Positions 10,949 through 24,100 of a DNA stretch of 64,000 nucleotides are shown piece by piece (positions within the stretch are counted from its first letter, which is position 1; each line of letters begins with the position of its first letter). The stretch comes from Nematostella vectensis (lineage: Eukaryota; Cnidaria; Anthozoa; Actiniaria; Edwardsiidae), in contig NC_064036.1 in NCBI RefSeq assembly GCF_932526225.1, positions 14,625,181-14,689,180 of the forward strand. Reading direction: 5' to 3'. Under the pieces are notes generated by a model. That model worked only from the letters and a program-made list of their open reading frames with translations. It had not been told where the DNA came from and did no database searches. Position numbers and translations under genes: made by a program.

Positions 10949-13460
10949 GCGTGACAAATCTCGAACAGATACGTCATCTTCTTAGTGTTGTTGCGCAGTA
11001 GAGTCACGTGGTCATTGTTATCTGTGGGTATTGATTTAGCATAGAAGACGCACGTAGACTTTGCTTGTGCAATCATATGTTCAAAGTGTCTTGGAGATTA
11101 AAAGCAAGGACTCAAGGGACTTTTTCTGCAAGAGTTTGTTTTTCGCCAGGTGGGTTGTAGTATTTTTAAACATTTGCATTACTGCACTACGTCGTCATTT
11201 TTCGTGATTCACTTTGGATAATTTTCATGGAGCTCTTTCTTCACTGCTCGCGAAGGAGATGAGCTTTATGAGTTATATATTTTCCCCTATTTGACCTCAC
11301 AGTCTGGGATCTATTATATGTTTATGTCCTACTAGTTCGAGCTTTTAGATCTAAGTACTATATGCAACTCAAACTTTTTTATTACGATTTGCGTTATTCT
11401 TATGTATGTGATGATATCCTTCAAAGATTATTAAAAAAAGCTTTACTAGTTTACTTTCTTGCACAATCGTAACCGTGTTGCCAAGGCGCTTTATTACGAT
11501 AACTAAGCCTCTATAACTCTCCATGTTTATTTATACTTAGCATGTATTTGAACGTGAGCGTCGAACTTTACTTATGAATCTTGATCATTGTATTGAGCTG
11601 ATTCCAATGAGAATAATACTTAACTCCTGTGTCACGTTCACGTTCAAGCAAGTAGCTTTTTTCAGTTCCAGTCACGAATTACATACATAAACCGGTTTTG
11701 CATGTATAATGCACTCACACAACACAAGAGCTGTACGCTTTCAGCGTTTTGTTGTCACTTTTATACTCGAGCAATTAAAGGTATCGCCAAATGGCCCATG
11801 GAGAAATTTTCCTACACTAATTTCTGTCATATCTGCAACAGCACTTCTTAAACTTCTAGGGAAGTTTAATTTGTTTAATGGCTCTAATACAAAGAAGGGG
11901 CGATTTTTAGAATGTTTGTTTATTATTTTTTACTAGCAAACATTACAATAAGAAACTGCCTGCGTAAGGCAGCTTCAAAAGCTAGAGAATATAAGGAATC
12001 ATTGATAGAGAACTCAATTTAAATCAACAAACGAATGAAACAAACAAAATTCAAATGAAAAAACGCAAGGACATGTGAGCAATCGAGAACGATAGGTTGG
12101 AAAAGCTTTGGAAAGTCACTGTTCTTGCCCCAATGCGGGCAGGCTTAGCTCCATCTTCAACTTTGCCTTCTTTACAAACTGCAAGATCCATGCAGCTCCA
12201 GCCCAAAAACAATAAGTAGAATCAAGGTCTATTGTCGAAACTAGTGTTAATATCCATGTAAACTTGTGTGTGTAAGGAAACCAACAATGCGATCGAACAG
12301 CTGAACTTTTTACAAGCTAATATAGGTATATTTTTATATTGTGTTACTATGACAATCTCGTTGACTAATAAGCTGCAGAATACAAAATCTGTATTTCTGG
12401 AACTGAAAAAGCTACTTGCCCACACAGAGCCTCCTTGCTTCGCTCGTCATTGCATTTTGGCTTTAGTTGGGAGAGAGCTGATGATGCAGTTTTCTATTTA
12501 AGTTTTAATAATAACTAGCATTTCATATATTTGAAAATGGCAAAATTTTCACGGGGGAGCATGCCTCCAGATTCCCCTATATAATATTTTATTACACACC
12601 ATTTTTGTGCTTTAGATTGGGGGATGGTCGCAGTTTTTGAACCAGAAAACATTCAACTTAGCAGCCATCTAAAATGGATTTTGAAAAACGCCAGTACTAG
12701 GAGGTTTTTTTTTGTCAGGGGCAGACCATTTGATAAAATAAATACCTTGCTTCAGTAAAAAAAAACGTCTACCCCCCACCCTTCAAAGTCAAATTGTCTG
12801 CATTTAAAGGATGTTTTCTGAAATCAGCAAATCCAAAACTGATATGTCAAATACAATAAATCTTTTATCTCAAGCAAGTCAGGGGAGGGGGTGAGCGGAA
12901 TTTGTCAAATTACAGATGTTGACACATAAATTGTTGTAGTGAAAAATTAGACTAACAAAATAACTGTGAATTGCACTGATTGTGTAGAAAAGAAAAGGGC
13001 TAGATGTCCCTGAATAATGTTGAATGCAGTAAAAGTAGCGATTTCCAGCAAATTGGTGCTTCTATATTTCCAAAATTTTCCAAAAAGGAATCATAGTCCT
13101 CCTGGATCAATCTCCTTTACAGGCGCAGTTTCACATTTCTCAGCTTCATCATCTTTCAAGATTATTAATTATTCCTCTGAATTTCATTGTGCACCAGGTT
13201 CTGCACATGAGTGCACACTCTATTTGCTCAAGTCTAATACACATGCATTACTAGGGAATTAAAATATCTGGGTACCCCTATTTCTTATTTCCAAATGTTG
13301 TTCATATCATTTCTTCACTAGCTATAAAACTCTCAAAAGATTCTCGTTATCACTTGTAGGGAAATTTATTTAAAAAGGTTTGACTATGGCCATTTAAGGC
13401 CTCAACATAGGCCTATAGCTAGTCACACTATTTACACATATTTCAATATGATTGAGCGTG
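10949..13460. other. Gene-poor interval
   Basis: No exon chain, RNA gene or clear repeat boundary could be supported. 12535-12900 has short G/C runs and a GGGGGAGCATGCC motif resembling the edges of the G-tract elements elsewhere in the window. Unannotated 5' exons of the 14.3-kb gene could lie here. Confidence 0.4.
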
Positions 13461-13565
13461 AGCATCCCCCTTGGCGGCCAAAAAGTTGGGTCATTTCTTA
13501 TTAAGGAATCCTCAAATACTATGCTTTTTCCATATAATACCTAATGACTGTGACCCCCCCCCCCC
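13461..13565. mobile_element. Fragment of TTCCTTAATAAG/GCGGCCAA dispersed element
   Basis: GGCGGCCAAAAAGTTGGGTC, then CTTATTAAGGAATCCTCAAA, then ATGCTTTTTCCATATAATAC and a C run. The same order of motifs is found at 3917-4015, and in inverted orientation at 30775-30930 and 45688-45832. Confidence 0.7.
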
Positions 13566-14302
13566 TTCCTTCAGCCCATAATGGTTATCTTCCTGAAAAG
13601 TATAAAGAGAATATCATCATAACTAATTTCAGATGAATAAACTTAAGGTTACGGAACTGTTTCGCGACATGGTCCCGGAAAAAATGGTTACGCGCGCACA
13701 ATTTATCCAAACTATACAAACGAGGTATCAAATTAATCATTATAAAATGAAGAATCTACCTATGTTTGTTATTTATTGCTTTAAAGGAAACATTTTTTTA
13801 AAAATGGCAGTAGAACCTAAAACGATATAGGTGTCTTTGGAAGAATTTAGGTACCATACCCCGTGAGTAAAAACTGACGCCAAATGTCTTATTTCAATCA
13901 GCACATGCTTGTTAACAATAGTGTGTCTTCGATTTTAAATATCTAGTTTAATTCAAAAGTAATTATATTTCAAAGTTACAGTATGCAAATTTCAGCCATA
14001 TCCGGCGATCAAATTCCGATAACTTTCGATGGATTTAGAATTTTTATGGCTGTAAACACACTTTTGTTAGCGCGGTATTGCTCTACCGACCTTCCAAATT
14101 TTATGCAATTCCGAGTAATCTATATGGTACATAAATTCAAAAGTTTAGCGTGTTTCGGTCGGTTTTTTGTTACACCTTATCGGGACACGCACGTTAGCCA
14201 ATAGGGTTCGACCGCTGCTGTGTTGCGTTTCCGAAGAAAACAAACGCTTATCAAGTGTTACATGCGCTTTTGACAAGAGCAACAAACTAGGAAATCGTAG
14301 AC

Positions 14303-17063
14303 ATGGGCAAAGAAAAATGCCAAACATGCGGGAAGACTCAGACTAAGACTTCTCTGGGTAATCTTCGCTATCGCTATCATAGCAAGCATTGCACGGAGTA
14401 TCTTTCTCGTACTCACAGAAACTCCGTCTTTCACGTTCTTTTGATTATAACACGGGCAACAAGTTTGTTTTAGGGGCTTGGGGACTTCTCTTTTATCCGT
14501 TTCTTTGGTCCAGTCTTGGCTTTTCTACCTTCCCAAGGATTCTTCTTTTTGCGAGGCATGTTTTTTCCTTGTTATATATACTAAAAATACTAAAAATGAT
14601 CGAAAATTGTAAAACAGAGTAACCAAAGTGTGAGCGCGAGCGCCGATGAAACAAATCACAACACTCATGACGCGTTGCTCGGTAATGGGCAAATTCGAGT
14701 AAGTTCCCCGATGAACGTTCGCTAATGATAACAGGATTAAAACATTAAAACGCTAAATGTGTCATGCTTGTAATACTCCTAAAAATGTTTTTCCCTTATA
14801 TTTTCTGCCGTTAATATTATTCCAGAACTATATGGTATTACTTAATTTAGGGATTCAGTTAATGTAAAAATCGTATTTGCGGTATTTCTGTCCATACGAA
14901 ACTGTTCCGTTACCTTAACGACCCTTTATTCCTTACACAAAATAGTTGATACAAAGAAGAATACACAATAATGGACTGCTTTATTTGGTTTGTATGCCAA
15001 AGTGTCAAAATAAGGAGACACCCCTAAGCAAAAAGCTAGATTCATTCCTGATTGTCTTTTTTATGTTGATAAGATATCAGGTAATAGATGACTTGCACTA
15101 ACAGATCATGTGAGATTTTAGCTGGAAAATTTGTGTGCACTCCTGCTTTTAGCTTAAAAATAACAACATAAAAGTCACTTATTTTATAGCACTTGCAAAT
15201 CAGCCAGGAAGTTTCTTTGTCAGAAAGGGTATATTTTCATTAAGATATATTTTTTGTCACTCCCTGGTAAAATGGAGGCAGCCATTTCCATTTTATTTTG
15301 GCTTGAATTTATCATAAAAAGGTCACAAGACTTCTTTGTGCAAGTTGCCGTTTAAAAAAATAAATCCCCCTTTCAATGTGAAGTGTTGGTGGTGGGGGTG
15401 GATTATTTTTTCTGGAATCATGTTAATTCTTGACTTATTTTTCAGGTTTTCTTGGCATTATGCCCAGGATGTATGATTCAATCAAAATACCTATCCTTCC
15501 CAAACATTCTTCAGATTGGCCATACATATTTTGGTTCTATTTAAAGAGTCTTGGACTTTTCAATTCAGGTAAGCTTCCTCTCTGCTGTATTTCCAAAAAT
15601 ATTCTTGTTTGAAAGTAGAGCAAAGTTTTAAAATACTTGACAGCCAAAAATTATTATCTTGTATGGGGGAGGACCCATTGTTTTATACAAACACTGCTTT
15701 TTTTTTTTGCTAATTTTCATGGGACCGTTTTCTGGAGATTGTGGGTTCTATTTTTTTTTCTGGATTCACACATTTCTCATTTGAATTGGTCTTGTTGATA
15801 CAATTGTTAAATGCCTCCATAGGTGTACTTGTCCAGCCTGCTAAATGCAGTAGATGTGCCTACGCCCACAAGCACCGCTCACGCCACCTGATGTATGTTC
15901 AGACAGAGCCCTGCAAAGTCTGTGACAGTTTACGCTGGAACCACTTAGGAGTTTCAACTGAAATCCATGATTCTGATATAGCATCTTCATGGTTCAACCA
16001 GTGTGGGAGTCGGCCTGTCTCCTTACTCTGGCTATTAATTATCACAGTCATCACCGCCCTAGATATAGCATACATCTCACATCGCTACAGAGACTCTTCG
16101 AATGACATCGTGACAACCCTGTCTCTGATTGGCTCAAAACTTCTGTTATTCATTGCACCGCTGACATGCTTCATATCCGTCTTGCATAGCATGTGGCCGC
16201 GTGGACTACCAGGAAACTGGGCTAATGCGGTGGACATTGATTTTATCATTGGACGGCTGCGATGTGTCAACATGAAGCGTAAGATGTATTCAGGCATCTT
16301 CATCTTCACAATCAGTCTCATCCTTTTGACAGTGGAGTGTGTCCGACTCGCTGCGCCATTCTTTGACAAATCGCTTGTCTCTGATATTCAAGTTAACTGC
16401 ACGCATAAGGCAAACACCGCTATTTTCTGCTTCGACGTGTTTCTAACCATTGAGGGCTACATCAACTTTGGGGGGCTCGTTTACATAGTCTATCTATTAC
16501 GTTGTAGTTATGAATCCGAAGTGAAACTCGTCGTAAAGTTCTTAAGACAGAATATCGATGATGTTGATGTATGCCGGGCACGACTTGCAGAGACGTTCGA
16601 CGCTTTCCATGCCTTCCGCGAGTTTTCTTCAGGGTTTATCGCGTTGTATTTAATAGTCTGTACAGTCTGTATCTTACTGGAGCTACACGTATGGATCGTG
16701 CATACTGAGCCCCTTGCGCCTTTCCAGTACGAACACACTGTTCTGCTCATCTTCTTCTTACTCATGCCTATCATGGCGATAGGCAACGTCGACTGTGACT
16801 ACATATGGAACCGTCTCCTGCGCAAGATTAGCCGAGAACGCATTACCGCTGAGGAGGAGTCTTGGAACAAAGTGATGCAGTTCTTACAGGAGCAGAAACC
16901 TGGTAACCGCCCCTGGCAAGCCGTGCTTGCATTCGTGCTCTCAACTATAGCTATATTCTCCGCAATTCAGTTTAGACTCTGGACCAATAACCAGGTTATT
17001 AGCGTGTTTATAAAGGGGAACGATACATTGGAATTGCTATCACAGCTCAGAGGACAGTTTTAA
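14303..17063 (+). CDS. Seven-TM protein, likely gustatory-receptor-like (GRL/insect-chemoreceptor superfamily)
   Basis: Exons 14303-14357, 15446-15568, 15823-17063 (472 aa); both introns are phase 1. Exon 1 (MGKEKCQTCGK) is less certain: its donor G|GTAATC is weak, but it is the ATG exon I found that fits the phase. The N-terminal region of about 120 residues has CxxC pairs (CQTC, CSRC, CKVC). Seven hydrophobic segments follow (starting near 124, 157, 220, 260, 325, 360, 425). Positive charges fall in the TM2-3, TM4-5 and TM6-7 loops, and N-x-T sites in the TM3-4 loop and C-tail. This predicts N inside and C outside, opposite to GPCRs. The long TM4-5 and TM6-7 loops and the TM7 ending in AIQF resemble insect Gr/Or and animal GRL proteins. 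The function may be sensory or developmental; homology should be tested by structure. Confidence 0.6.
15089..15352. mobile_element. Degenerate foldback element in intron 1 of the 7TM gene
   Basis: ACTTGCACTAACAGATCATG at the left and TCACAAGACTTCTTTGTGCA at the right are imperfectly complementary. The ends resemble those of the element at 10700-10945. It is non-coding. Confidence 0.4.
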
Positions 17064-17589
17064 TCGGATTGTTCTTGAAGAGAACCACTAGATTTTCATT
17101 GTTTTATTGGGAGAGGTTCATACTGGAATATTGGCGTACCACTACGTAGCAAAACGGGCCCTGTATACTGTAGTTGAGACCTAAAAGCCATTTAATCAGG
17201 GGTATGCTTGATTGGGAATTTCGTGCTAATAACAGTTCGGTTTGTGCATGTTTTATAATTGTTTTATAATTGAGATATGTGTGATGTAAATAGCATCACA
17301 GATATGTGTAAAAGTCAGCATTCAAACCCTTCTAAAGCATCAAACCCTTCTAAAAGCGAGTAGCATTGAACAAGTAATATTGGTATAATTTTATATATTT
17401 TAATAGAAATATTTTTACGTATTTTTTACAACTTTTAACATAAATATTGAAGCTATTTCTACAGCACATGATGAGAAATGGTTGTATTTCATTTATGGTT
17501 GATTTAGGGATGGTTTACGTTATTTGAGTACGTGTTTCTTATGTATTATATATAATGGATCTGAAGCTAGACTCCAAGTATATTTTATA

Positions 17590-18032
17590 TATAAGTGTTG
17601 TATGTGTTATGTGTTATATATGTTGTGGTTTGAAATGCTTCTTGGTTTGAAATTGTTAAAACCAGTTTGAAAAAAATTCAAACCATGCCACATTTGTTGT
17701 GGTTTGAAATGCTTCTTGGTTTGAATTTTTTTCAAACTGGTTTTAACAATTTCAAACCAAGAAGCATTTCAAACCACAACATATATAAGTGTTGTATGTG
17801 TTATGTGTTATATATGAGTGTTGTATGTGTAATGTGTTATATATAAGTGTTGTATGTGTTATGTGTTATATATGAGTGTTGTATGTGTAATGTGTTATAT
17901 ATGAGTGTTGTATGTGTAATGTGTTATATATGAGTGTTGTATGTGTAATGTGTTATATATAAGTGTTGTATGTGTAATGTGTTATATATGAGTGTTGTAT
18001 GTGTTATGTGTTATATATAAGTGTTGTATGTG
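17590..18032. repeat. 29-bp minisatellite
   Basis: The tandem unit is close to GTGTTATATATGAGTGTTG followed by TATGTGTAAT, with A/G and A/T variants. About eight copies lie between 17785 and 18032, and one or two more lie left of an inserted palindrome (17622-17780). It sits between the 3' ends of two convergent genes. Confidence 0.85.
17622..17780. mobile_element. Perfect palindrome inserted in minisatellite
   Basis: Arms 17622-17685 and 17717-17780 are exact reverse complements over 64 bp (left arm starts GTTGTGGTTTGAAATGCTTC), and flanking ATATAT extends the match. The 31-bp spacer contains a further copy of TTGTGGTTTGAAATGCTTC. It is absent from neighbouring minisatellite units, so it is an insertion: a small foldback element or a replication-born hairpin. 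Confidence 0.8.
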
Positions 18033-18100
18033 TTTGCAATCTTATTAAACAGAATGTCGTCCATGGATATATCTAATTTTATATCTCATTACTATTTGCT

Positions 18101-21100
18101 TTATTTACGGGCGTAGCCACCTCCCCGTCTTGTTGCATACCCATCCCTATTACCCCTATGTGTGTTACCATTCTCTCTACCTCTGACAACATCACCCCTC
18201 CCTCTGTCGGCATCACCCCTCCCTCTGTCGGCATCACCCCTCCCTCTGACAACATCACCCCTCCCTCTGTCGGCATCACCCCTCCCACTGTCGGCATCAC
18301 CCCTACCTCTACCAGCATCAACCCTACCTCTATTAGCACCATCCCTTCCTCTATCAACTCTTCCTATATTAACATCATCTCTTCCTCTATCAATGTCATC
18401 CCGTCCTCTTCCACGTCTACGCCTTCCTGTACCCTCATCATCAGGGTCCCTTTCGTCTCTTCTACCTACCCTCTGCTTAGGCTGCTCACGGTCGGGCTCG
18501 TTTCGTCTCCCTATTTGCGAGGCATAGCCACCTTTCTGAGCAGCCAAGTCCTGTTTGCGGACCAGCCGCCTTGGTGGGATAATCATCACTTCATCGTCTG
18601 TGTACTCGTCTTGCGAGTCCGAGCGTCGACGAGGAGGGGAGTCTCTACCTTCACCACGCCCTAGAGGTTTCTCCTTCTTATCTTTCTCCTTTCTGAACAT
18701 GTCCTCAAAAGATTTCCTTGGCCTCGGAGCCCGATCTCTGCGTCTCCCTTCATCTGTGTCTACTTCCCTTTTCCTTCGGGGTGTCCGTTCGTCTCCTTCC
18801 GAGTACGAAGTCGGGTTACGGGTCTTTCTCGTGTCTTGACGAACGTTGCCTTCAGAATGCACTCGGGGAGTCTTGTCTTTGTCAGTACGTCGCCTACTGT
18901 CTCCTACATGCAAGGCTCTTGTTGGGAGTTCCTCTTCCTGTGACATATACTCAGAGTCGTCCGAGTAATCGGAATAATGCCGATCATGGTCCGAGTTTTC
19001 GGAAGAAATTTTCTGTCGCTCCTCCGTTGATGTATAATCGTCCGGTTCCGACTGTTCAGGTGTTTGTTCGTCTGTTGGCTCGTCTTCCCGCTCTTCAGCG
19101 AGCGGCGCCATTTTACCCTCCATGATCCACTGTAGGACGGCTCGATCTTGACCAGCGGTGCTCAAAAGAAACTTATCCGAGGCGAGGAACAGAACACGTG
19201 CCACGGACATGCTATGTGCACGCACTTGGTGATACTGTGCCTGCGGAAGAACAGGTAGAGACAACGTAAAGGCCTGTCCAAGTCAGACGAGTTAAACCCG
19301 AAGCTAGACAACGTGAAGGCCAGCCCAAGTGAGATTAGTTAAACCCGAGGTTAGACCAGGTCAAGGTCTATCCTGAGGTAGACCAGGTCAAGGCCTACCA
19401 AAGTCAGATTAGTTAAAGCCGAAGTTAAACCAGGTCAAGGTCTAGCCAAAGTCGGATGAGGCGACTGACAACCCCAACACAAACAAGGATGACTAAAGTC
19501 GCCCTAAGTGAGGCCACACTCAACACAAAGATAAGGTAAAATCGAAGTCAAGGCACTGATAGATATTACTATGTTAACCAACTTACCCCCTCAATGCAGC
19601 ATGGGTAACGGAAGAGGCGAATGTAGCCAAGCTCATCTCCGACGGCCAAGAGGTCATGTGACCATGACAGGTCAGAACTAGTCACCAGGTTCTCCTCTGT
19701 CGGCGTGGACTGCCAGACCCCTTATGATGTAAACTATCACGTTATCGATTACGTTTATAACCCTAAACCCTAAACCTTATTCAGGCGAGAATATATTTTA
19801 TTTACACTGACGGCATGCCGCATTCAAAACGGTTTTAAAAATCCCAGATACGTTTACGGTTATAGTGTAACTTCTATAAACATTTTCGAGTGTTTCGCAA
19901 TACACGAGAATGGGCCATTTCTAGATGGCGAGACAGTTTAGCGAGCAGCAAGGGCAGCTTCCCTTTACGGTCACCTTTTTATTTCCTACTGAGAGGCCCG
20001 CTTACGAGAAAGCGAGAGAGTTGACTAAAAATAAAAGCTTCATACCTGCCACGTCGTAGCCCAGCACTACGTTACGAGTATTCCACTCCGTGTCTCGGAT
20101 CACATTCTGTGATTCCTCTCTCTGAAAGGCGCCGATCTCCCCTGCAACCCACAACATAAACGAAAGGATGACGGTAAGTAGTATAGAGGTGACCTGGTAC
20201 GTTTTGATGGGATGATGGAGGGCTACATATTACCTTCTAGTCTTCAGCTGACTTTTCTTTAACATTGAGACAAAAAGCTGGCTTCCTCTCTAAAGATTTG
20301 TTTGTGCAGGGGAGCGAGGCTGTAAAGTTGACCACTTATGTCTTGAGTTTCGGGGAATAAGGAATATGTGGTGAAAGGGGATTAGAAGAGAAAGGCGCCC
20401 AAGGTGTATTTAGTGGTCTCATGCTTTTGGTTACTTACAAGTGATGTGCTCGTACTCGGTGGAGATGCTTTGGATAAAACAGCCGTCAACAGACCAGTCT
20501 AGAAACATCACGGGAGCCGTGTGGTTCTACCGTGCGAATAAAAAAAAGTTAACATATTAATATCATGTTCTTGTTGTTGCTGTAGATAATAGCACAAACC
20601 CTCGCTAACTCTACCGCACTTTTTGCCCGCTACCTCGAAGTGATTTCTGTTTTCCTTCAAACGATTTGCTATACACCTTAACCCTCTTCATCATGGCAAT
20701 ACGATGATGTCGACGAAAATGAAAGCAACGATAATGAAAACGAAGACGATGGTAAGCTGGTTTAATGGTAAAATAAGAAGTTTAACGACAAAAATGAAGA
20801 CGTTGATAGTGATAAAATAAACTGCTTAACTGCGGAGTTAATAATATAACACATATGCTTATAAGTCACTTACCGAACAGCAGCCAACCCGTCTGTACGT
20901 CATCCCGTCATCGTACACCGAGTGTACGTAGATATTGCCGTCCTTAGACGCGATCGCCACGTGCTCACCCTCTAATAACAGCACAGCATTAGAGACAAGA
21001 GAGGAATCACGTTCCCAGTAAATTATTCCGGTTACCTGGTGAGTATTCAATGTCGGTCAGGGGTTCTGTTCCATCTTGGAATGAGCACACATGCATTCCC

Positions 21101-24100
21101 GTCTGCCCGTCAAGAACAATCCACCTGAAAGTTAAAAGAGCAGAATTTGTGTACCATATTACATGCGCCTTGTATACTACTACCGACTATACTGCGCATT
21201 GAATCCTGGACGTTGTCGCTTCGGCACATTCGGAATCTACACTTATGTTAAAACCGTTTTTTAAAAAGAAGCGCCGTGAAGTTTGTAAACGGAAACTTGA
21301 TGTCTGGGGAAGGGGCAGGATGTTGATGATTCTTCACCCACGGTTTGCTTTCCCGTTTTTTTTTTTTTTTAGGGGGGGGGATTTCGTAATAAGCCCGTCA
21401 GATACTCTCTTTTTGACATGCCTACCTTCCTTTTGTAGACCCAAGCGCTACGACGCTACCGGTGTTGTAAAACGCGGCACATTTGATGGAGAACTAGGAC
21501 GCGAAAAAGAGACAGTTGTGGGGGGATTTTATACAAAATGTCATGTTATCAGTGACCACCTTCTATGTTAAATCCTTTCTACACCACTCCATTCTTTTAG
21601 GGGGAGGGAGGAGGGCTCCCTTGACTAGGCTGATTATATTTTGAATGCGCCTATGTTGTTTATACTTGCTCCTCTCACCTTCATTCCCTCATCTCTACTT
21701 TCCCACTCTCATCGCCTCACCGAATACAACTCTACTTTCCCACACTCATCGCCTCACCCAATACAACTCTAAGACCCGGTCATAACATAAACAGCCCTAC
21801 CCCGACATCAGTGCTCCAGGCTGTCTTGTGATCTTTAGCGGACCACAAGTAAGCGAACTTGTCCATGGAGGCGGAGATAAACAAGTCTTTACTTGGATGA
21901 ACAGCAAGGGCCGGGACCTCGTCACTGTGGCCCTGGGGGCAGAAATGAATTAAAGTGTGATAATACACTGTGATAAAAAAGACGTTAAAAAGTACCTATT
22001 ATAACTGCCCAAACAAATTAGTGATAAACAATCAACTGTTTGTTATACAATAGGAACATACCTTGACAAGTGGGATGAAGTCAGATGTAAATGAACCTTC
22101 GAGTATTTTGTTAGCCGTCGTCCCAACCAAGAGCGTCACATCATCACTGTCTTCGACTAGCAGTGGCTCCAGTGCATTTATACCGGTCATATCGTCGGTA
22201 AGCTAAAAACAAGTATAATAAAGGCTTAGTCACCAACAATCAGATACAAATAAAAAAAAGTTAGTGAGCCGAAGTTGGCAAACGTTTCCGGTTACAGCTT
22301 GCATCCAAGAAGGTTGACGTGCGTGACAACGCCCAAACGGAATTTAAGACGTATTTGTTGAGTGAGTTGTCTAACCTGTGCCTCGTGTAGTGGGGTAGTG
22401 AAATATTTATTGGAGTCCCATGCGCAGACTCTGCCATCGACTCCGCCCGCTGTCAGCAGTGTACCATTGGGGAGCACGCGCAAACAAAGAATGCTTTTCT
22501 ACAAAAGAATAATGCACGCCAGGTAAATACACTTTGCCAAACACGGACACCCTGTGAATCCAAAATGCCTTATTCTGCTTACCTCATGGGCATTTCTTAC
22601 AACAAACTTGATCTTTTTTGACACTATAACAAATAAAAGAAGATGTTCATATAAACTGCCCAGATAAAGATGGATAGATTACTTGCTGACCAAAATACTA
22701 TCGGAAAGGCAGACAGACGTATAGACCCGACTTACCTTTACCCCAGACGGTAACAGTCCCACTAGAGTCTCCAGTACAGATGTCTCCATTTGGTGCAAAG
22801 TCCATGCATGTCAAGTACTGAGGTACAGGGTACTTCTAACAAACAATTCCACTATGTTAAAATTTGTGAATAAAAACACACTTTACTTCTGTAAGGACTT
22901 GGGGAATCCACAGTCAAAAGACGGTCAAGAGTGGGATTTAGCACCGTGCAGAATCCTATTTTTTATTCCACAGAGTTGTGGTTGTTGTTGCTGTAATCTT
23001 AGTTTATCGAGGGTAGCATATTTAACCGAATATACATATGGCCCCTCGGTTAGTAAGCACTGTCACTGGGGGTGGAGTGGTTCTTTTACGTCCCTTCGGT
23101 TCAGATTAATGTAGTGCAGCTTGAAGAGACGGGACCTCTGGTTTAGTGTCCTTATCCGATAAGACTGGAAACACGGGAGAATAACTTCAACTCACTTGTG
23201 ACACAAATTCGAATCAAGGCAGGAACCCGGAAAAAAACAGTTTGAGCCAGGATTCGAACCTGGGCCACAGCGGTGAGAGGCCGACGCGCTAACACACTAG
23301 GCCACCCGTGCTCTCTCTGGGATAATGCATTTCACATACTTGGTTGCATTTTAACAAAAAAGTCAATAAACTCAATCAGTTGCACGGTGGTACCGCTCCC
23401 TTAAGAAAGCTACTGGCCCTTACCTCAAAGTATCCATTCTTTCTCTCCAACTTGCCATTGTGCCACCGCCAAAAGTAGATATGTTCTTTGCCGCATGACA
23501 CGATCGTCTTGCTATCATCAGGATCAAATGCTATGTCCAGCACAGGAGCTGAGAGCTCCTGTAACACAGGAATGTGGTAATGAAATGTTAAAAATTTGTA
23601 TAACGCAATTTAACAGTGATAGTACTTCACATGCACTGATCCAAAATCAGCAGAATTGATACGGATAACTGCAGGCAGTTAACAGAGGCCAACAGGTTAA
23701 CAAATAGAAAAGGAGACTATACTCGGTAACTCTAGGGTATTTCCCTCTAACGTTTCACTTACGAGAAAAATAACGCTTTGGGATCAGTAAGGAACGTCCA
23801 CGAAAAAAAAGGGTATTTTTCTTTAACGTTTCATTCTAAAGAAAAAGTGAAATTTTAGGGAAAAATACCCCCTGGGTTTCCAAGGACAATAAGAGGCTAA
23901 TAAAGAGGATAATTAAAGGCTTAGCATCCTCATATGAGCAAATAGGGGAGTCACAGTTGTCCTCAATGGTCGCAGGAAATTACTAGGGTTACCTGTAGAT
24001 GATAGCACCATGGATGGTGGTACCAAGGGGTTGGGGTGGGAAGGCACTTGTGGTTTCTAATACTTTGGATACCTACCTTGCTTTGTGTCAACAGACTTCT

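Noticed and set aside
15741-15822. In-frame ATG upstream of the large 7TM exon as the start of translation
   Set aside because: The segment is intron with a good acceptor at 15822, and the exon at 15446-15568 joins in phase and continues the protein.
18158-19125. Plus-strand frames opposite the DCX-EMAP last exon
   Set aside because: Ser/Pro repeats are the mirror of the 21-bp coding repeats; the minus strand joins in phase with 18 upstream exons.
19761-19776. CCCTAAACCCTAAACC as an interstitial telomere
   Set aside because: Only about two units of a plant-type motif inside an intron; chance is sufficient.
23240-23316. A functional tRNA gene on the minus strand
   Set aside because: A SINE body and CAA tail follow directly and the acceptor stem is poor.
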